A stretch of 16,592 nucleotides of DNA from an uncultured Coriobacteriales bacterium (GCA_934636245.1 CAKUAI010000034.1:1-16592), one strand, 5' to 3'. Positions 1 to 5,924 are shown, counted from the first letter of the stretch. Notes: generated from the letters alone by a model not told the origin. A program made the numbers and translations.

Positions 1-562
1 CGCGGGGGACGGCTTTGGCCCCGGGGTGGTGAGCCCTCACCACGGCCGGGGGATGGACAGGTCTAGCTGGGGGTTTGATGTACGATGGGCCAAAACGACC
101 TATTTGAGGGCCCAAGTGGGCGCACGTGGCAAGCTTTTTTCGGTCGCAACAGTACAGGCAACAACCGCCTGCGGGGTAATACAGGTGATTGTGCAACTAA
201 GCACAACGAAGGGGAGCGGCACATCACACTCTTGCGGTGAGCCTCCAGATGAGCCCCCGTTACCATGGACCCAAATTGGGTCTCCCGAAAAATCGCCGAG
301 TTCTATCAGGCGCCAGACAAAAACGTGGGGGACGCCCGAGCTGAAACCGAGCGAACGGTTTCCATCCGACGGCAGACTCAGCCTGATTCACAATTGGCAG
401 AAGAAGAAGCCTGCTGAAAGTCGCTCCTGTGGGCAGCCTCAATCGACTTCGCTGAGCGATCGTGCGCCGAGTTCCTCATCGGGTTGGAAATCGAGAGGGC
501 CCCGGCCGCAGAGGTGAGCCTCTCACCGTACCTCGTCCCGCACGCGATGCCGAGGGCCTAGG
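1..562. other. Gene-free stretch rich in perfect short hairpins
   Basis: I see no convincing gene here. The open frames have mixed codon use and no Shine-Dalgarno site. The stretch carries several perfect inverted repeats. GTGGTGA/TCACCAC at 26-43 is extended by CCCCGG/CCGGGG at 19-51. Others are CAGGC/GCCTG at 155-171, TTGTGC/GCACAA at 189-206, GACCCAA-A-TTGGGTC at 268-282, GAAACCG/CGGTTTC at 343-362 with loop AGCGAA, TCGCT-G-AGCGA at 449-459 and GGTGAG/CTCACC at 513-527. The 10-mer GGTGAGCCTC occurs at 236 and 513, and a near match lies in the first hairpin. This could be part of a structured RNA that begins left of the window, or a mosaic of intergenic palindromic repeats. I recognise no known RNA: the conserved RNase P and tmRNA cores are absent. 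Confidence 0.4.
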
Positions 563-568
563 CCCCGA

Positions 569-797
569 TTCCCAGAGGCATATGGGCTCTGTTAGAGTCT
601 GGGAACGCCAGCTCTCAGGCTCCGCGCCAGCGTGGCCCGGGAGCTGCCCGCGAGGCCAGCCTTCGCTGCGCGCCCCGCCAATTCCCAGGGTCGAGCAGAG
701 TTTTCGGGGGCCGCGACCTGCCGATTCCCAGGGTGGAACAGAGTTGGCCGTCTTGCCGCGAATTTTGCCCCAAAAACTCTGTTACATGATGGGAATC
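569..797. repeat. Four-copy palindromic repeat family TTCCCAG-N5-AACAGAG
   Basis: A 20-22 bp element occurs four times: at 587-606 (minus orientation), 681-702 (plus), 724-745 (plus) and 775-796 (minus). The two plus copies match at 20 of 22 positions. Spacing between the two conserved halves is the same in all copies. The last two copies face each other and form a long hairpin: GATTCCCA at 723-730 pairs with 790-797, and AACAGAGTT at 737-745 pairs with 775-783. The first copy sits in its own hairpin, TTCCCAGA at 569-576 with 598-605. No T-run follows, so these are not simple terminators. They lie downstream of the AEC transporter gene. REP/BIME-like repeats or a paired protein-binding site are both possible. 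Confidence 0.6.
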
Positions 798-879
798 AAC
801 CATCCAAAATATGCGGAAATGCTCATATGTTCACTTAATCAGGTTAACATAATCCATATTATGGGGGAGTTACAAGAAC

Positions 880-1821
880 TTACAGCAGCACGGCATTGTT
901 CACAAGGACCCACAGGAACAGCGTCACAACTGAGGCCATCGTGCTGGTGGTGACAAGCTCACCGGCGAGGCGCCCGTCGCAACCCATGGCGTCGGCCATC
1001 GGATACGAAGCCGTTGCGATTGGCGCCGCGAACACAACGATCCACATGAACCGCTGGGCAGCCGAAAACGGCAGCAGCAACGAGACGCCCAACACAATTG
1101 CCGGCAGCACGATCAGCTTGAGCGCCAATGTGGGAACGATCACCTTGGCATCGGCGCGCAGCTCCCCCAGATGAAGTCGGCCTCCCAAAACGAGAAGCGC
1201 GATCGGCGTTGCAACCTCACCCAGCGTCAAGACCGGCTCCTCGATAACGCCAGGCAGCCTCAAGCCGAAAAGCTGAAACAAAGCACCGATGGCGATGCCC
1301 TGAATGATTGGGTTCTTTGCCAGGTTGCCGAGCATTGTCCGCACCGTGAGCTTTGAACCTCGGTGGCCGTAATAGTCGAGAATCGGAACAGCGAGGATGT
1401 TGTAGGCGGCAACCACGAACATCAGAACCTGCGTTGCGGGCAGAAGCGCCGCATCACCGTACACACTGTTTGCCAAAGGAAACGCAAAGAGAATGAGGTT
1501 CGTTCGATACAGCGCCTGCACGATGACGCCGCGCCGAGGATTGCTAGACACAAAGCGCGAAACGAAGGCCATGGAGGCGCCGATAACCACGAAAACAGAA
1601 GCGAGGACGACGCCGACAAAGAGCCAATCGATGTCGATACCGCCTTCGATACGATAGATGCCGCTGAACATCGTGAACGGAAACAGCAGCCGAAACGAGA
1701 GATGGTTCATGTGGGCGAGCGTCTCTTCGCTCACCCAGCCAACGCGCCGTGCAAACGCGCCGAGTGCGAGATATACGACAAACGGAACGACCGCTGCGGC
1801 CGCGACAGTAAGGCTTTCCAT
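880..1821 (-). CDS. AEC family (auxin efflux carrier-like) transporter
   Basis: The 313-residue protein is almost entirely hydrophobic, with about ten predicted membrane helices in two groups around a short hydrophilic loop near residues 150-165. This matches the usual length and layout of the AEC family (Mem_trans). Bacterial members of that family export or import small organic anions such as malate or malonate, but the substrate here cannot be read from sequence. Conserved-looking stretches are NPIIQGIAIG near the middle and TPIALLVLGGRL in the second half. The ATG is preceded by TGAGGT at a suitable distance. The gene is divergent from the first flavoprotein gene, with about 380 bp between the starts. 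Codon use is more mixed than in the neighbouring flavoprotein and PFOR genes, which suits low expression or a different history. There is no clear terminator; hairpin repeats follow at 569-797. Confidence 0.85.
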   Translation of the reverse strand: MESLTVAAAAVVPFVVYLALGAFARRVGWVSEETLAHMNHLSFRLLFPFTMFSGIYRIEGGIDIDWLFVGVVLASVFVVIGASMAFVSRFVSSNPRRGVIVQALYRTNLILFAFPLANSVYGDAALLPATQVLMFVVAAYNILAVPILDYYGHRGSKLTVRTMLGNLAKNPIIQGIAIGALFQLFGLRLPGVIEEPVLTLGEVATPIALLVLGGRLHLGELRADAKVIVPTLALKLIVLPAIVLGVSLLLPFSAAQRFMWIVVFAAPIATASYPMADAMGCDGRLAGELVTTSTMASVVTLFLWVLVNNAVLL

Positions 1822-1957
1822 GCGGCAAATTCTACCTCAGTCGACACGCGTCACTCCCCCGCAGGCCAACGGCATCGCAATCGCCGCAAACGGACTTTTG
1901 CAGCACTGCAGGTGGCCGAAAATGAACCGCACTTGTGGATTAATAGCGGAAAAAACA

Positions 1958-1975
1958 GCATTTTCCCTGGTAACA
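1958..1975 (+). promoter_or_regulatory. Shared upstream motif GCATTTYCCCWGGTAACA, copy 1
   Basis: This 18-bp sequence recurs at 3607-3624 with 16 of 18 identical bases. Here it starts 64 bp before the predicted -10 box at 2022; in the second copy the distance is 63 bp. The sequence between motif and -10 is otherwise unlike in the two genes. Neither promoter has a recognisable -35 box. Together these points suggest a binding site for an activator that drives both flavoprotein genes. The regulator is unknown. The site also lies upstream of the divergent AEC gene and could affect it. Confidence 0.55.
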
Positions 1976-2021
1976 ACTGTGAACATTGTGTGCGTGCAAA
2001 AAAGTTCAAGAAAAATCACCA

Positions 2022-2027
2022 TATACT
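2022..2027 (+). promoter_or_regulatory. Predicted -10 box (TATACT) of first flavoprotein gene
   Basis: TATACT lies in an AT-rich patch and is followed by CCCT, as is the TATAAT box of the paralogous gene at 3670. The place expected for -35 is A-rich and does not resemble TTGACA. Transcription would start near 2034, giving a leader of about 170 nt that begins at the 11-bp stem described next. Confidence 0.45.
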
Positions 2028-2035
2028 CCCTGCAG

Positions 2036-2146
2036 TTTTGACAAGCGGCTCAAGAGACGAAAGACGCGACGCATCCCCGGACGCAACCAGCGCTACGCGC
2101 CTGTCCCCAGCTTTCGATTTGCTTGTCAAAATCCTCAACGGAGGAT
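2036..2146 (+). promoter_or_regulatory. Structured leader of first flavoprotein mRNA
   Basis: A perfect 11-bp inverted repeat, TTTTGACAAGC at 2036-2046 and GCTTGTCAAAA at 2121-2131, encloses about 74 nt. Inside it, CGAAAG at 2058-2063 can pair with CTTTCG at 2111-2116, which gives a nested multi-stem fold. A second hairpin, ATCCTC-AACG-GAGGAT, follows directly at 2131-2146. The predicted transcription start falls at the base of the first stem. I could not match it to a known riboswitch: it lacks the conserved FMN (RFN) and c-di-GMP cores. The paralogous gene has no equivalent leader. It may be a stability element or an unclassified regulatory RNA. Confidence 0.4.
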
Positions 2147-2202
2147 CCAGCCAGACGCAAAAGCGCCTGCGTATGGACCCAAAACACAAAGGAGTGCGCG
2201 TC

Positions 2203-3222
2203 ATGGATCGTTCTATCATTCGCAACGCCGGTCTGTCCCTCGTTCTGTGCGCCGGCCTCGGCATGGGTGTCGCCGCCATGGCCAACCAGGCTTACGCCGC
2301 TGAGACCGCCGACAAGGCTACTGCCACCGAGACCGCGGCCGCTGCCTACACCGACGGCGACTACACCGCCGAGGGCAAGGGCATCGGCGGCAAGGTGCCC
2401 GTGACCGTCACCGTCAAGGACGGCAAGATCGCGACCGTGACCGTGGGCGACAACTCCGAGACCCAGGGCATCGGCTCCAAGGCCATCGAGCAGCTGCCCG
2501 ACGCCATCGTGGCCGCCAACGGCCTCGAGGGCGTCGACGCCGTCTCCGGCGCCACCGTCACCTCCAAGGCCATCTTCTCCGCAGTCGAGGAGGCCCTCGA
2601 GCAGGCCAAGGGCGGCGCTGCCGAGAAGGCCGACAAGGCCGAGGGCTTTGCTGACGGCGACTACACCGCCGAGGGCAAGGGCATCGGCGGCAAGGTGCCC
2701 GTGACCGTCACCGTCAAGGACGGCAAGGTCTCCGACGTCAAGGTCGGCGACAACTCCGAGACCCAGGGCATCGGCTCCAAGGCCATCGAGCAGCTGCCCG
2801 CCAAGATCGTCGAGGCCAACGGCCTCGAGGGCGTCGACGCCGTCTCCGGTGCCACCGTCACCTCCAAGGCCATCTTCACGGCCGTCGAGGACTGCCTGAA
2901 GCAGGCTGCCCCTGCTGCCGACGCCAAGGCTGACAAGGCCGAGGCCGGCGCCCTCAAGGACGGCGACTACACCGCCGAGGGCAAGGGCATCGGCGGCAAG
3001 GTGCCTGTGACCGTCACCGTCAAGGACGGCAAGATCGCAACCGTGACCGTGGGCGACAACTCCGAGACCCAGGGCATCGGCTCCAAGGCCATCGAGAAGC
3101 TCCCCGAGGCCATCGTGGCCGCCAACGGCACCGAGGGCGTCGACGCCATCTCCGGCGCCACCGTCACCTCCAAGGCCATCTTCTCCGCTGTTGACGAGAT
3201 CCTCGAGCAGGCCAAGGCCTAG
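2203..3222 (+). CDS. Secreted protein with three tandem FMN-binding domains
   Basis: The 339-residue protein starts with a signal peptide: basic n-region, hydrophobic core, and an AYA cleavage site after residue 32. C16 is not in a lipobox. Three near-identical FMN_bind domains follow, starting near residues 51, 151 and 253, joined by short Ala/Lys/Asp-rich linkers. Each holds VDA(V/I)SGATVTSKAI, the type of motif that ApbE flavin transferases modify with FMN on threonine; the predicted sites are T118, T218 and T320. The protein should act outside the membrane as a flavin electron carrier, like other multi-flavin carriers of extracellular electron transfer; this role is inferred. C231 is the only cysteine in the mature form. 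No anchor or sortase motif is seen. The ATG was chosen because AAAGGAG lies at 2188-2194, and the signal peptide starts here. Very biased codon use suggests high expression. A terminator follows, so the gene is transcribed alone. Confidence 0.88.
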   Translation: MDRSIIRNAGLSLVLCAGLGMGVAAMANQAYAAETADKATATETAAAAYTDGDYTAEGKGIGGKVPVTVTVKDGKIATVTVGDNSETQGIGSKAIEQLPDAIVAANGLEGVDAVSGATVTSKAIFSAVEEALEQAKGGAAEKADKAEGFADGDYTAEGKGIGGKVPVTVTVKDGKVSDVKVGDNSETQGIGSKAIEQLPAKIVEANGLEGVDAVSGATVTSKAIFTAVEDCLKQAAPAADAKADKAEAGALKDGDYTAEGKGIGGKVPVTVTVKDGKIATVTVGDNSETQGIGSKAIEKLPEAIVAANGTEGVDAISGATVTSKAIFSAVDEILEQAKA

Positions 3223-3256
3223 TTCTCTCCCTCGGCTCCACAACGCACGTCAACTA

Positions 3257-3299
3257 AGCCCCGTCTGCAGTTCGTCGGACTTGCAGGCGGGGCTTTTTC
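3257..3299 (+). terminator. Rho-independent terminator of first flavoprotein gene
   Basis: A 13-bp stem (3257-3269 with 3282-3294, one G-T wobble) is followed by TTTTT. It lies 35 bp after the stop codon. Confidence 0.92.
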
Positions 3300-3436
3300 T
3301 CTCCCCTCGCACCCACATTGCAGCCATGCAGAACGGCTCCATGAAGCCTCACCTCGCCAAACCGAAGCCTTGCACGAAGATTCGTCTTTGTCCCCTAACG
3401 CCATCCATACCGCTGCGTCACTGCCCTTTGGCGGGC

Positions 3437-3534
3437 TGCTGAAAAACGACCTTGGTTTTCTCAAAGCCGAGCCAGTCGGCACAGGTCACGTCATCAGCTT
3501 TGTGAGTTGCTGAAAAACGACCTTGGTTTTCTCA
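3437..3534. repeat. Two direct copies of a 27-nt hairpin-forming repeat
   Basis: Positions 3437-3463 and 3508-3534 are identical over 27 nt, 71 bp apart. Each begins TGCTGAAAAACGACC and ends TTGGTTTTCTCA. The A-run and T-run can pair (GAAAA-C with G-TTTTC) around a short loop. The sequence between the copies is not repeated. The copies lie between the terminator of the first flavoprotein gene and the promoter of the second. Function is unknown; a mobile palindromic repeat or protein-binding site is possible. The rest of the gap (3300-3436) shows nothing I can name. Confidence 0.7.
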
Positions 3535-3578
3535 GCATTGTGTTCGGGCGTTGTCAGCAATGTGTTCAAGCGTTGTCA
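3535..3578. repeat. 22-bp tandem duplication upstream of second flavoprotein promoter
   Basis: Positions 3535-3556 and 3557-3578 are tandem copies with three or four differences, sharing TGTGTTC and GCGTTGTCA. A partial third copy (ACTGTGCAAC) follows at about 3581. The 22-bp period is close to two helical turns and the block lies just upstream of the shared motif at 3607. An array of binding sites is possible but unproven. Confidence 0.5.
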
Positions 3579-3606
3579 ACACTGTGCAACTTCGGAGTAG
3601 AAAATA

Positions 3607-3624
3607 GCATTTCCCCAGGTAACA
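3607..3624 (+). promoter_or_regulatory. Shared upstream motif GCATTTYCCCWGGTAACA, copy 2
   Basis: This is the second copy of the 18-bp sequence seen at 1958-1975, with two differences (T to C and T to A in the central part). It starts 63 bp before the TATAAT at 3670. Matching sequence and matching distance in two otherwise different promoters is the main evidence for a regulatory role. Confidence 0.55.
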
Positions 3625-3646
3625 GGCTCATGCGTCACATCTCAGA

Positions 3647-3675
3647 CACATTTGCGAAATGGACGTTCCTATAAT
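3647..3675 (+). promoter_or_regulatory. Predicted promoter of second flavoprotein gene
   Basis: A perfect TATAAT is at 3670-3675. With a 17-bp spacer the -35 position reads CACATT, a poor match, which fits an activator-dependent promoter. Transcription would start near 3682, leaving a leader of about 130 nt. Confidence 0.6.
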
Positions 3676-3810
3676 CCCTTTCCAGCTTCAGCGAGAAGAT
3701 CCGCCTGCTCCCAAGGCACCGAATCAACGCGCCGTGAGCCACCCAACAACGGGCAGCGCCGCATGACACCGTGCAATGACGTAAGCCCACATCGAAAAGG
3801 AGTGTGCATC

Positions 3811-4806
3811 ATGGATCGTTCCATCATTCGTAACGCTGGTCTGTCCCTTGTTCTCTGCGCTGGTCTCGGCATGGGCGTTGTCGCCATGGCCAACCAGGCT
3901 TTCGCTGAGACGACGACCGACAAGGCTGCTGCCACCGAGACCGCTGACAAGGCCGCCACGACCGAGACTAAGGCTGACGAGAAGGCTGCTACCACCGACA
4001 CCAAGGATGCCAAGGCCGACGAGAAGGCTGCTGACACCAAGGACGCCGTTGCTGCCACGCTCAAGGACGGCGAGTACAAAGCTTCCTCCAAGGGCATCGG
4101 CGGCGACGTGCCTGTGACCGTCACCATCAAGGACGGCAAGATCGCCAAGGTCGAGGTCGGCGAGAACTCCGAGACCGAGGGCATCGGCTCCAAGGCCATC
4201 GAGCAGCTCCCCGACGCCATCGTCAAGGCCAACGGCACCGAGGGCGTCGACGCCGTCTCCGGCGCTTCCGTCACCTCGAAGGCCATCTTCACCGCTGTTG
4301 AGGACTGCCTGAACCAGGCCAAGGGTGGCACTGACGCTGCCGCTACCACCATGGCTGACGGCGAGTACAAGGCTTCCGCCAAGGGCATCGGCGGCGACGT
4401 GCCTGTGACCGTCACCGTCAAGGACGGCAAGATCGCCAAGGTCGAGGTCGGCGAGAACTCCGAGACCCAGGGCATCGGCTCCAAGGCCATCGAGCAGCTC
4501 CCCGACGCCATCGTCAAGGCCAACGGCACCGAGGGTGTCGACGCCGTCTCCGGCGCTTCCGTTACCTCGAAGGCCATCTTCGATGCAGTGAACGACTGCA
4601 TGGACCAGGCCAAGAAGGCCGCTGGCACCACCGATGACAAGGCTGCCGCCGACAAGGACGCCAAGGCTGACACCACCAAGGCCGACGAGAGCAAGGACGC
4701 CAAGGCCGCCGACACGAAGGACGAGAAGGCTTCCGACACCAAGGACGCCGCTGCCACCGACAAGGCCGCTGAGACCACGACTGAGGCCAAGGCTGAGACG
4801 AAGTAG
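3811..4806 (+). CDS. Secreted protein with two tandem FMN-binding domains and charged tails
   Basis: This 331-residue paralogue of the preceding gene has an almost identical signal peptide (AFA site after residue 32). A linker rich in Thr, Lys, Asp and Ala covers residues 33-83. Two FMN_bind domains start near residues 86 and 183. A similar low-complexity tail runs from about residue 270 to the end. The predicted flavin sites read SGASVTSKAI, so the acceptor is serine (S153 and S250) where the first protein has threonine. Each domain has one cysteine (C166, C263). The role is inferred to be extracytoplasmic flavin electron transfer. The long hydrophilic tails could span or bind the cell wall; no LPXTG, lipobox or membrane anchor is visible. 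The ATG has AAAAGGAG 8 nt upstream, as in the paralogue; in-frame codons upstream lack coding character and precede the signal peptide. Confidence 0.86.
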   Translation: MDRSIIRNAGLSLVLCAGLGMGVVAMANQAFAETTTDKAAATETADKAATTETKADEKAATTDTKDAKADEKAADTKDAVAATLKDGEYKASSKGIGGDVPVTVTIKDGKIAKVEVGENSETEGIGSKAIEQLPDAIVKANGTEGVDAVSGASVTSKAIFTAVEDCLNQAKGGTDAAATTMADGEYKASAKGIGGDVPVTVTVKDGKIAKVEVGENSETQGIGSKAIEQLPDAIVKANGTEGVDAVSGASVTSKAIFDAVNDCMDQAKKAAGTTDDKAAADKDAKADTTKADESKDAKAADTKDEKASDTKDAAATDKAAETTTEAKAETK

Positions 4807-4831
4807 TTTCACCCTCCCCATTTGTTCAAAA

Positions 4832-4870
4832 GATCCCGCTTGGACGGAGAGTTCAGGCGGGGTCTTTTTT
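4832..4870 (+). terminator. Rho-independent terminator of second flavoprotein gene
   Basis: The stem GATCCCGC with GCGGGGTC, extended inward by wobble pairs, is followed by six T residues. It lies 25 bp after the stop codon. Confidence 0.9.
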
Positions 4871-4877
4871 ATGCAAC

Positions 4878-4971
4878 CCAAATAACATACATTTCATTAG
4901 TCCAAATGTATGTTATTTGGACAAAACACCAGTTGACGGCATTTTCAAATTTCTGAAATGTATGTTATTTC
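4878..4971. repeat. 17-bp perfect inverted repeat plus a third direct copy
   Basis: Positions 4878-4894 and 4904-4920 form a perfect 17-bp inverted repeat with a 9-nt spacer. The core AAATGTATGTTATTT occurs again at 4956-4970, 52 bp after the second arm. Each unit is itself a small palindrome (AAAT-N7-ATTT). The flanking bases change together: C and G in one copy, G and C in the other. The block lies between the flavoprotein terminator and the purine promoter, in AT-rich sequence unlike its surroundings. It could be a set of sites for a dimeric regulator or a small mobile palindrome. The hairpin is not followed by a T-run. Confidence 0.6.
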
Positions 4972-5052
4972 ACTTACTCCTCTTGAGACAGCCCGCAAAC
5001 AGCGGTCCTCGCCCGCTGGGTCTAGAGGTCTCGTGCATGTTCCATCCCGCCG

Positions 5053-5080
5053 TTTGCATACAAACCATCCGTGCTAGACT
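5053..5080 (+). promoter_or_regulatory. Predicted extended -10 promoter of the purine unit
   Basis: TAGACT at 5075-5080 is preceded by TGC, the extended -10 signature, and TTTGCA at 5053-5058 gives a 16-bp spacer. Transcription would start near 5087, about 10 nt before the riboswitch. Confidence 0.55.
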
Positions 5081-5097
5081 GGCTTCCATCATATGAG

Positions 5098-5179
5098 GCG
5101 CACCGCTACTGACGGATAAACGTGGGCAACCACGGGGGAACGGTGCGTTATGGCAAATCACGTGCCGACCGTCTGGGCA
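5098..5179 (+). promoter_or_regulatory. ZTP riboswitch (pfl motif)
   Basis: The aptamer shows the family's hallmarks. An outer stem GCACCG/CGGTGC (5099-5104 with 5140-5146) encloses ACTGACGGATAAAC, GTGGG-CAA-CCAC and the GGGGAAC strand. A variable linker follows, then the conserved 3' block CCGACCGTCTGGGCA, which forms the pseudoknot stem. Known ZTP riboswitches sense ZMP/ZTP, the AICAR nucleotides that build up when 10-formyl-tetrahydrofolate is short, and turn on purine or folate genes. Here the next genes are IMP cyclohydrolase and AICAR transformylase, the enzymes that use this pool. Confidence 0.92.
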
Positions 5180-5223
5180 GACAACCTCGCACCTTCTGGG
5201 GCTGGGGTCGTCTGCCTTTTTGT
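5176..5223 (+). terminator. Riboswitch expression-platform terminator
   Basis: GGCAGAC at 5176-5182 pairs with GTCTGCC at 5210-5216 and is followed by TTTTTG. The left arm overlaps the last bases of the aptamer's CTGGGCA block. Ligand-stabilised pseudoknot and terminator should therefore exclude each other, giving an ON switch by antitermination. Confidence 0.88.
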
Positions 5224-5261
5224 TTGGCGCGTGTATCGACCTCACAGGAGGAAAACCCACC

Positions 5262-5906
5262 ATGCAGGATCTGCTCGAACTCCTCAAGGCAAACCCCTAT
5301 CCCGGCCGCGGCATCGTCGTGGGCAAGGACTGCGTGTATTACTGGATTATGGGACGCAGCGCCAACAGCCGCAACCGCGTGTTTGTCAAGTGCGAGGACG
5401 GCATCCGCACCGAGGCGCACGACCCCTCCAAGCTCGAGGACCCGAGCCTCATCATCTATCATCCCGTGCGCACCATGGGCGACAAGCTCGTTGTGACCAA
5501 CGGCGACCAGACCGACACCATCGTTGAGAAGGGCGACTTCTTCGCCGGCTGCATGGCTCGCGAGTACGAGCCCGACGCACCCAACTTCACGCCCCGCATT
5601 TCGGCCTGTATCAACCCCGACGGCTCGTTTGAGATGTCCATTCTCAAGCACCAGCTCGAGCAGGGCTGCGACCGTTGCCAGCGCAACTTCTTCTGCTTCG
5701 AGGGTGTCGACGAGGGCTGCGGCTACTTCATCAGCACCTACCAGGGCGACGGCAACCCCCTGCCCACCTTTGCCGGCGAGCCGGTTCTCGTGAGCATGCC
5801 CTCTCCCGAGGAGGTTTGGGCCGCGCTCAACCCCGACAACAAGGTCTCCCTCTACACCAACGTCGCCGGCACCATCGCTATCTTCAACAAGAACCTCAGG
5901 GATTAA
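5262..5906 (+). CDS. purO: IMP cyclohydrolase (PurO-like)
   Basis: The 214-residue protein resembles the stand-alone IMP cyclohydrolase family (PF07826), which closes the ring of FAICAR to give IMP, the last step of de novo purine synthesis, in the cytoplasm. Supporting stretches are the N-terminal PYPGRGIVVG, then YYWIMGRSANSRNR, and the FTPRISACI block in the middle. Length fits the family (about 200 residues). The ATG follows AGGAGG at 5246-5251 and lies 39 bp after the riboswitch terminator. The gene upstream of AICAR transformylase supplies the activity that is missing there, so the two replace the usual bifunctional PurH. Expression should be controlled by the ZTP riboswitch. The symbol is given by analogy with archaeal PurO; some databases label the bacterial proteins only as IMP cyclohydrolase. 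Confidence 0.87.
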   Translation: MQDLLELLKANPYPGRGIVVGKDCVYYWIMGRSANSRNRVFVKCEDGIRTEAHDPSKLEDPSLIIYHPVRTMGDKLVVTNGDQTDTIVEKGDFFAGCMAREYEPDAPNFTPRISACINPDGSFEMSILKHQLEQGCDRCQRNFFCFEGVDEGCGYFISTYQGDGNPLPTFAGEPVLVSMPSPEEVWAALNPDNKVSLYTNVAGTIAIFNKNLRD

Positions 5907-5924
5907 AGAAACGCCGGTCAGCCC

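Noticed and set aside
26..517. 163-codon plus-strand frame in the left gap
   Set aside because: Rare-codon-rich, no Shine-Dalgarno site before the GTG start, no recognisable domain, and it crosses many hairpins.
1..562. RNase P RNA, tmRNA or group II intron as explanation of the hairpin-rich left end
   Set aside because: The GAGGAAAGTCC core of RNase P, the tRNA-like ends of tmRNA and a domain V hairpin are all absent on both strands.
2036..2131. FMN or c-di-GMP riboswitch in the first flavoprotein leader
   Set aside because: Some short strings (CGAAAG, GGACGCAA) recall c-di-GMP-I, but the ordered conserved core and tetraloop receptor are missing, and the RFN core is absent.
1363..2202. In-frame extension upstream of the first flavoprotein
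   Set aside because: It runs antisense through the AEC gene, then through the predicted promoter and leader. The signal peptide and the AAAGGAG site fix the start at 2203.
2248..2253. Lipobox at C16 of the flavoproteins
   Set aside because: The residue before the cysteine is Leu, not Gly, Ala or Ser; the AYA and AFA signal peptidase I sites after residue 32 fit better.
2203..3222. CRISPR array suggested by regular repeats of about 300 bp
   Set aside because: Repeat units are whole protein domains in one frame, far longer than CRISPR repeats, with no spacers.
2050..3243. 397-codon minus-strand frame with perfect Gly/Leu/Asp repeats
   Set aside because: It is a mirror of the tandem FMN-binding domains. 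Its repeats follow from the DNA repeats of the real gene on the plus strand, and there is no ribosome site.
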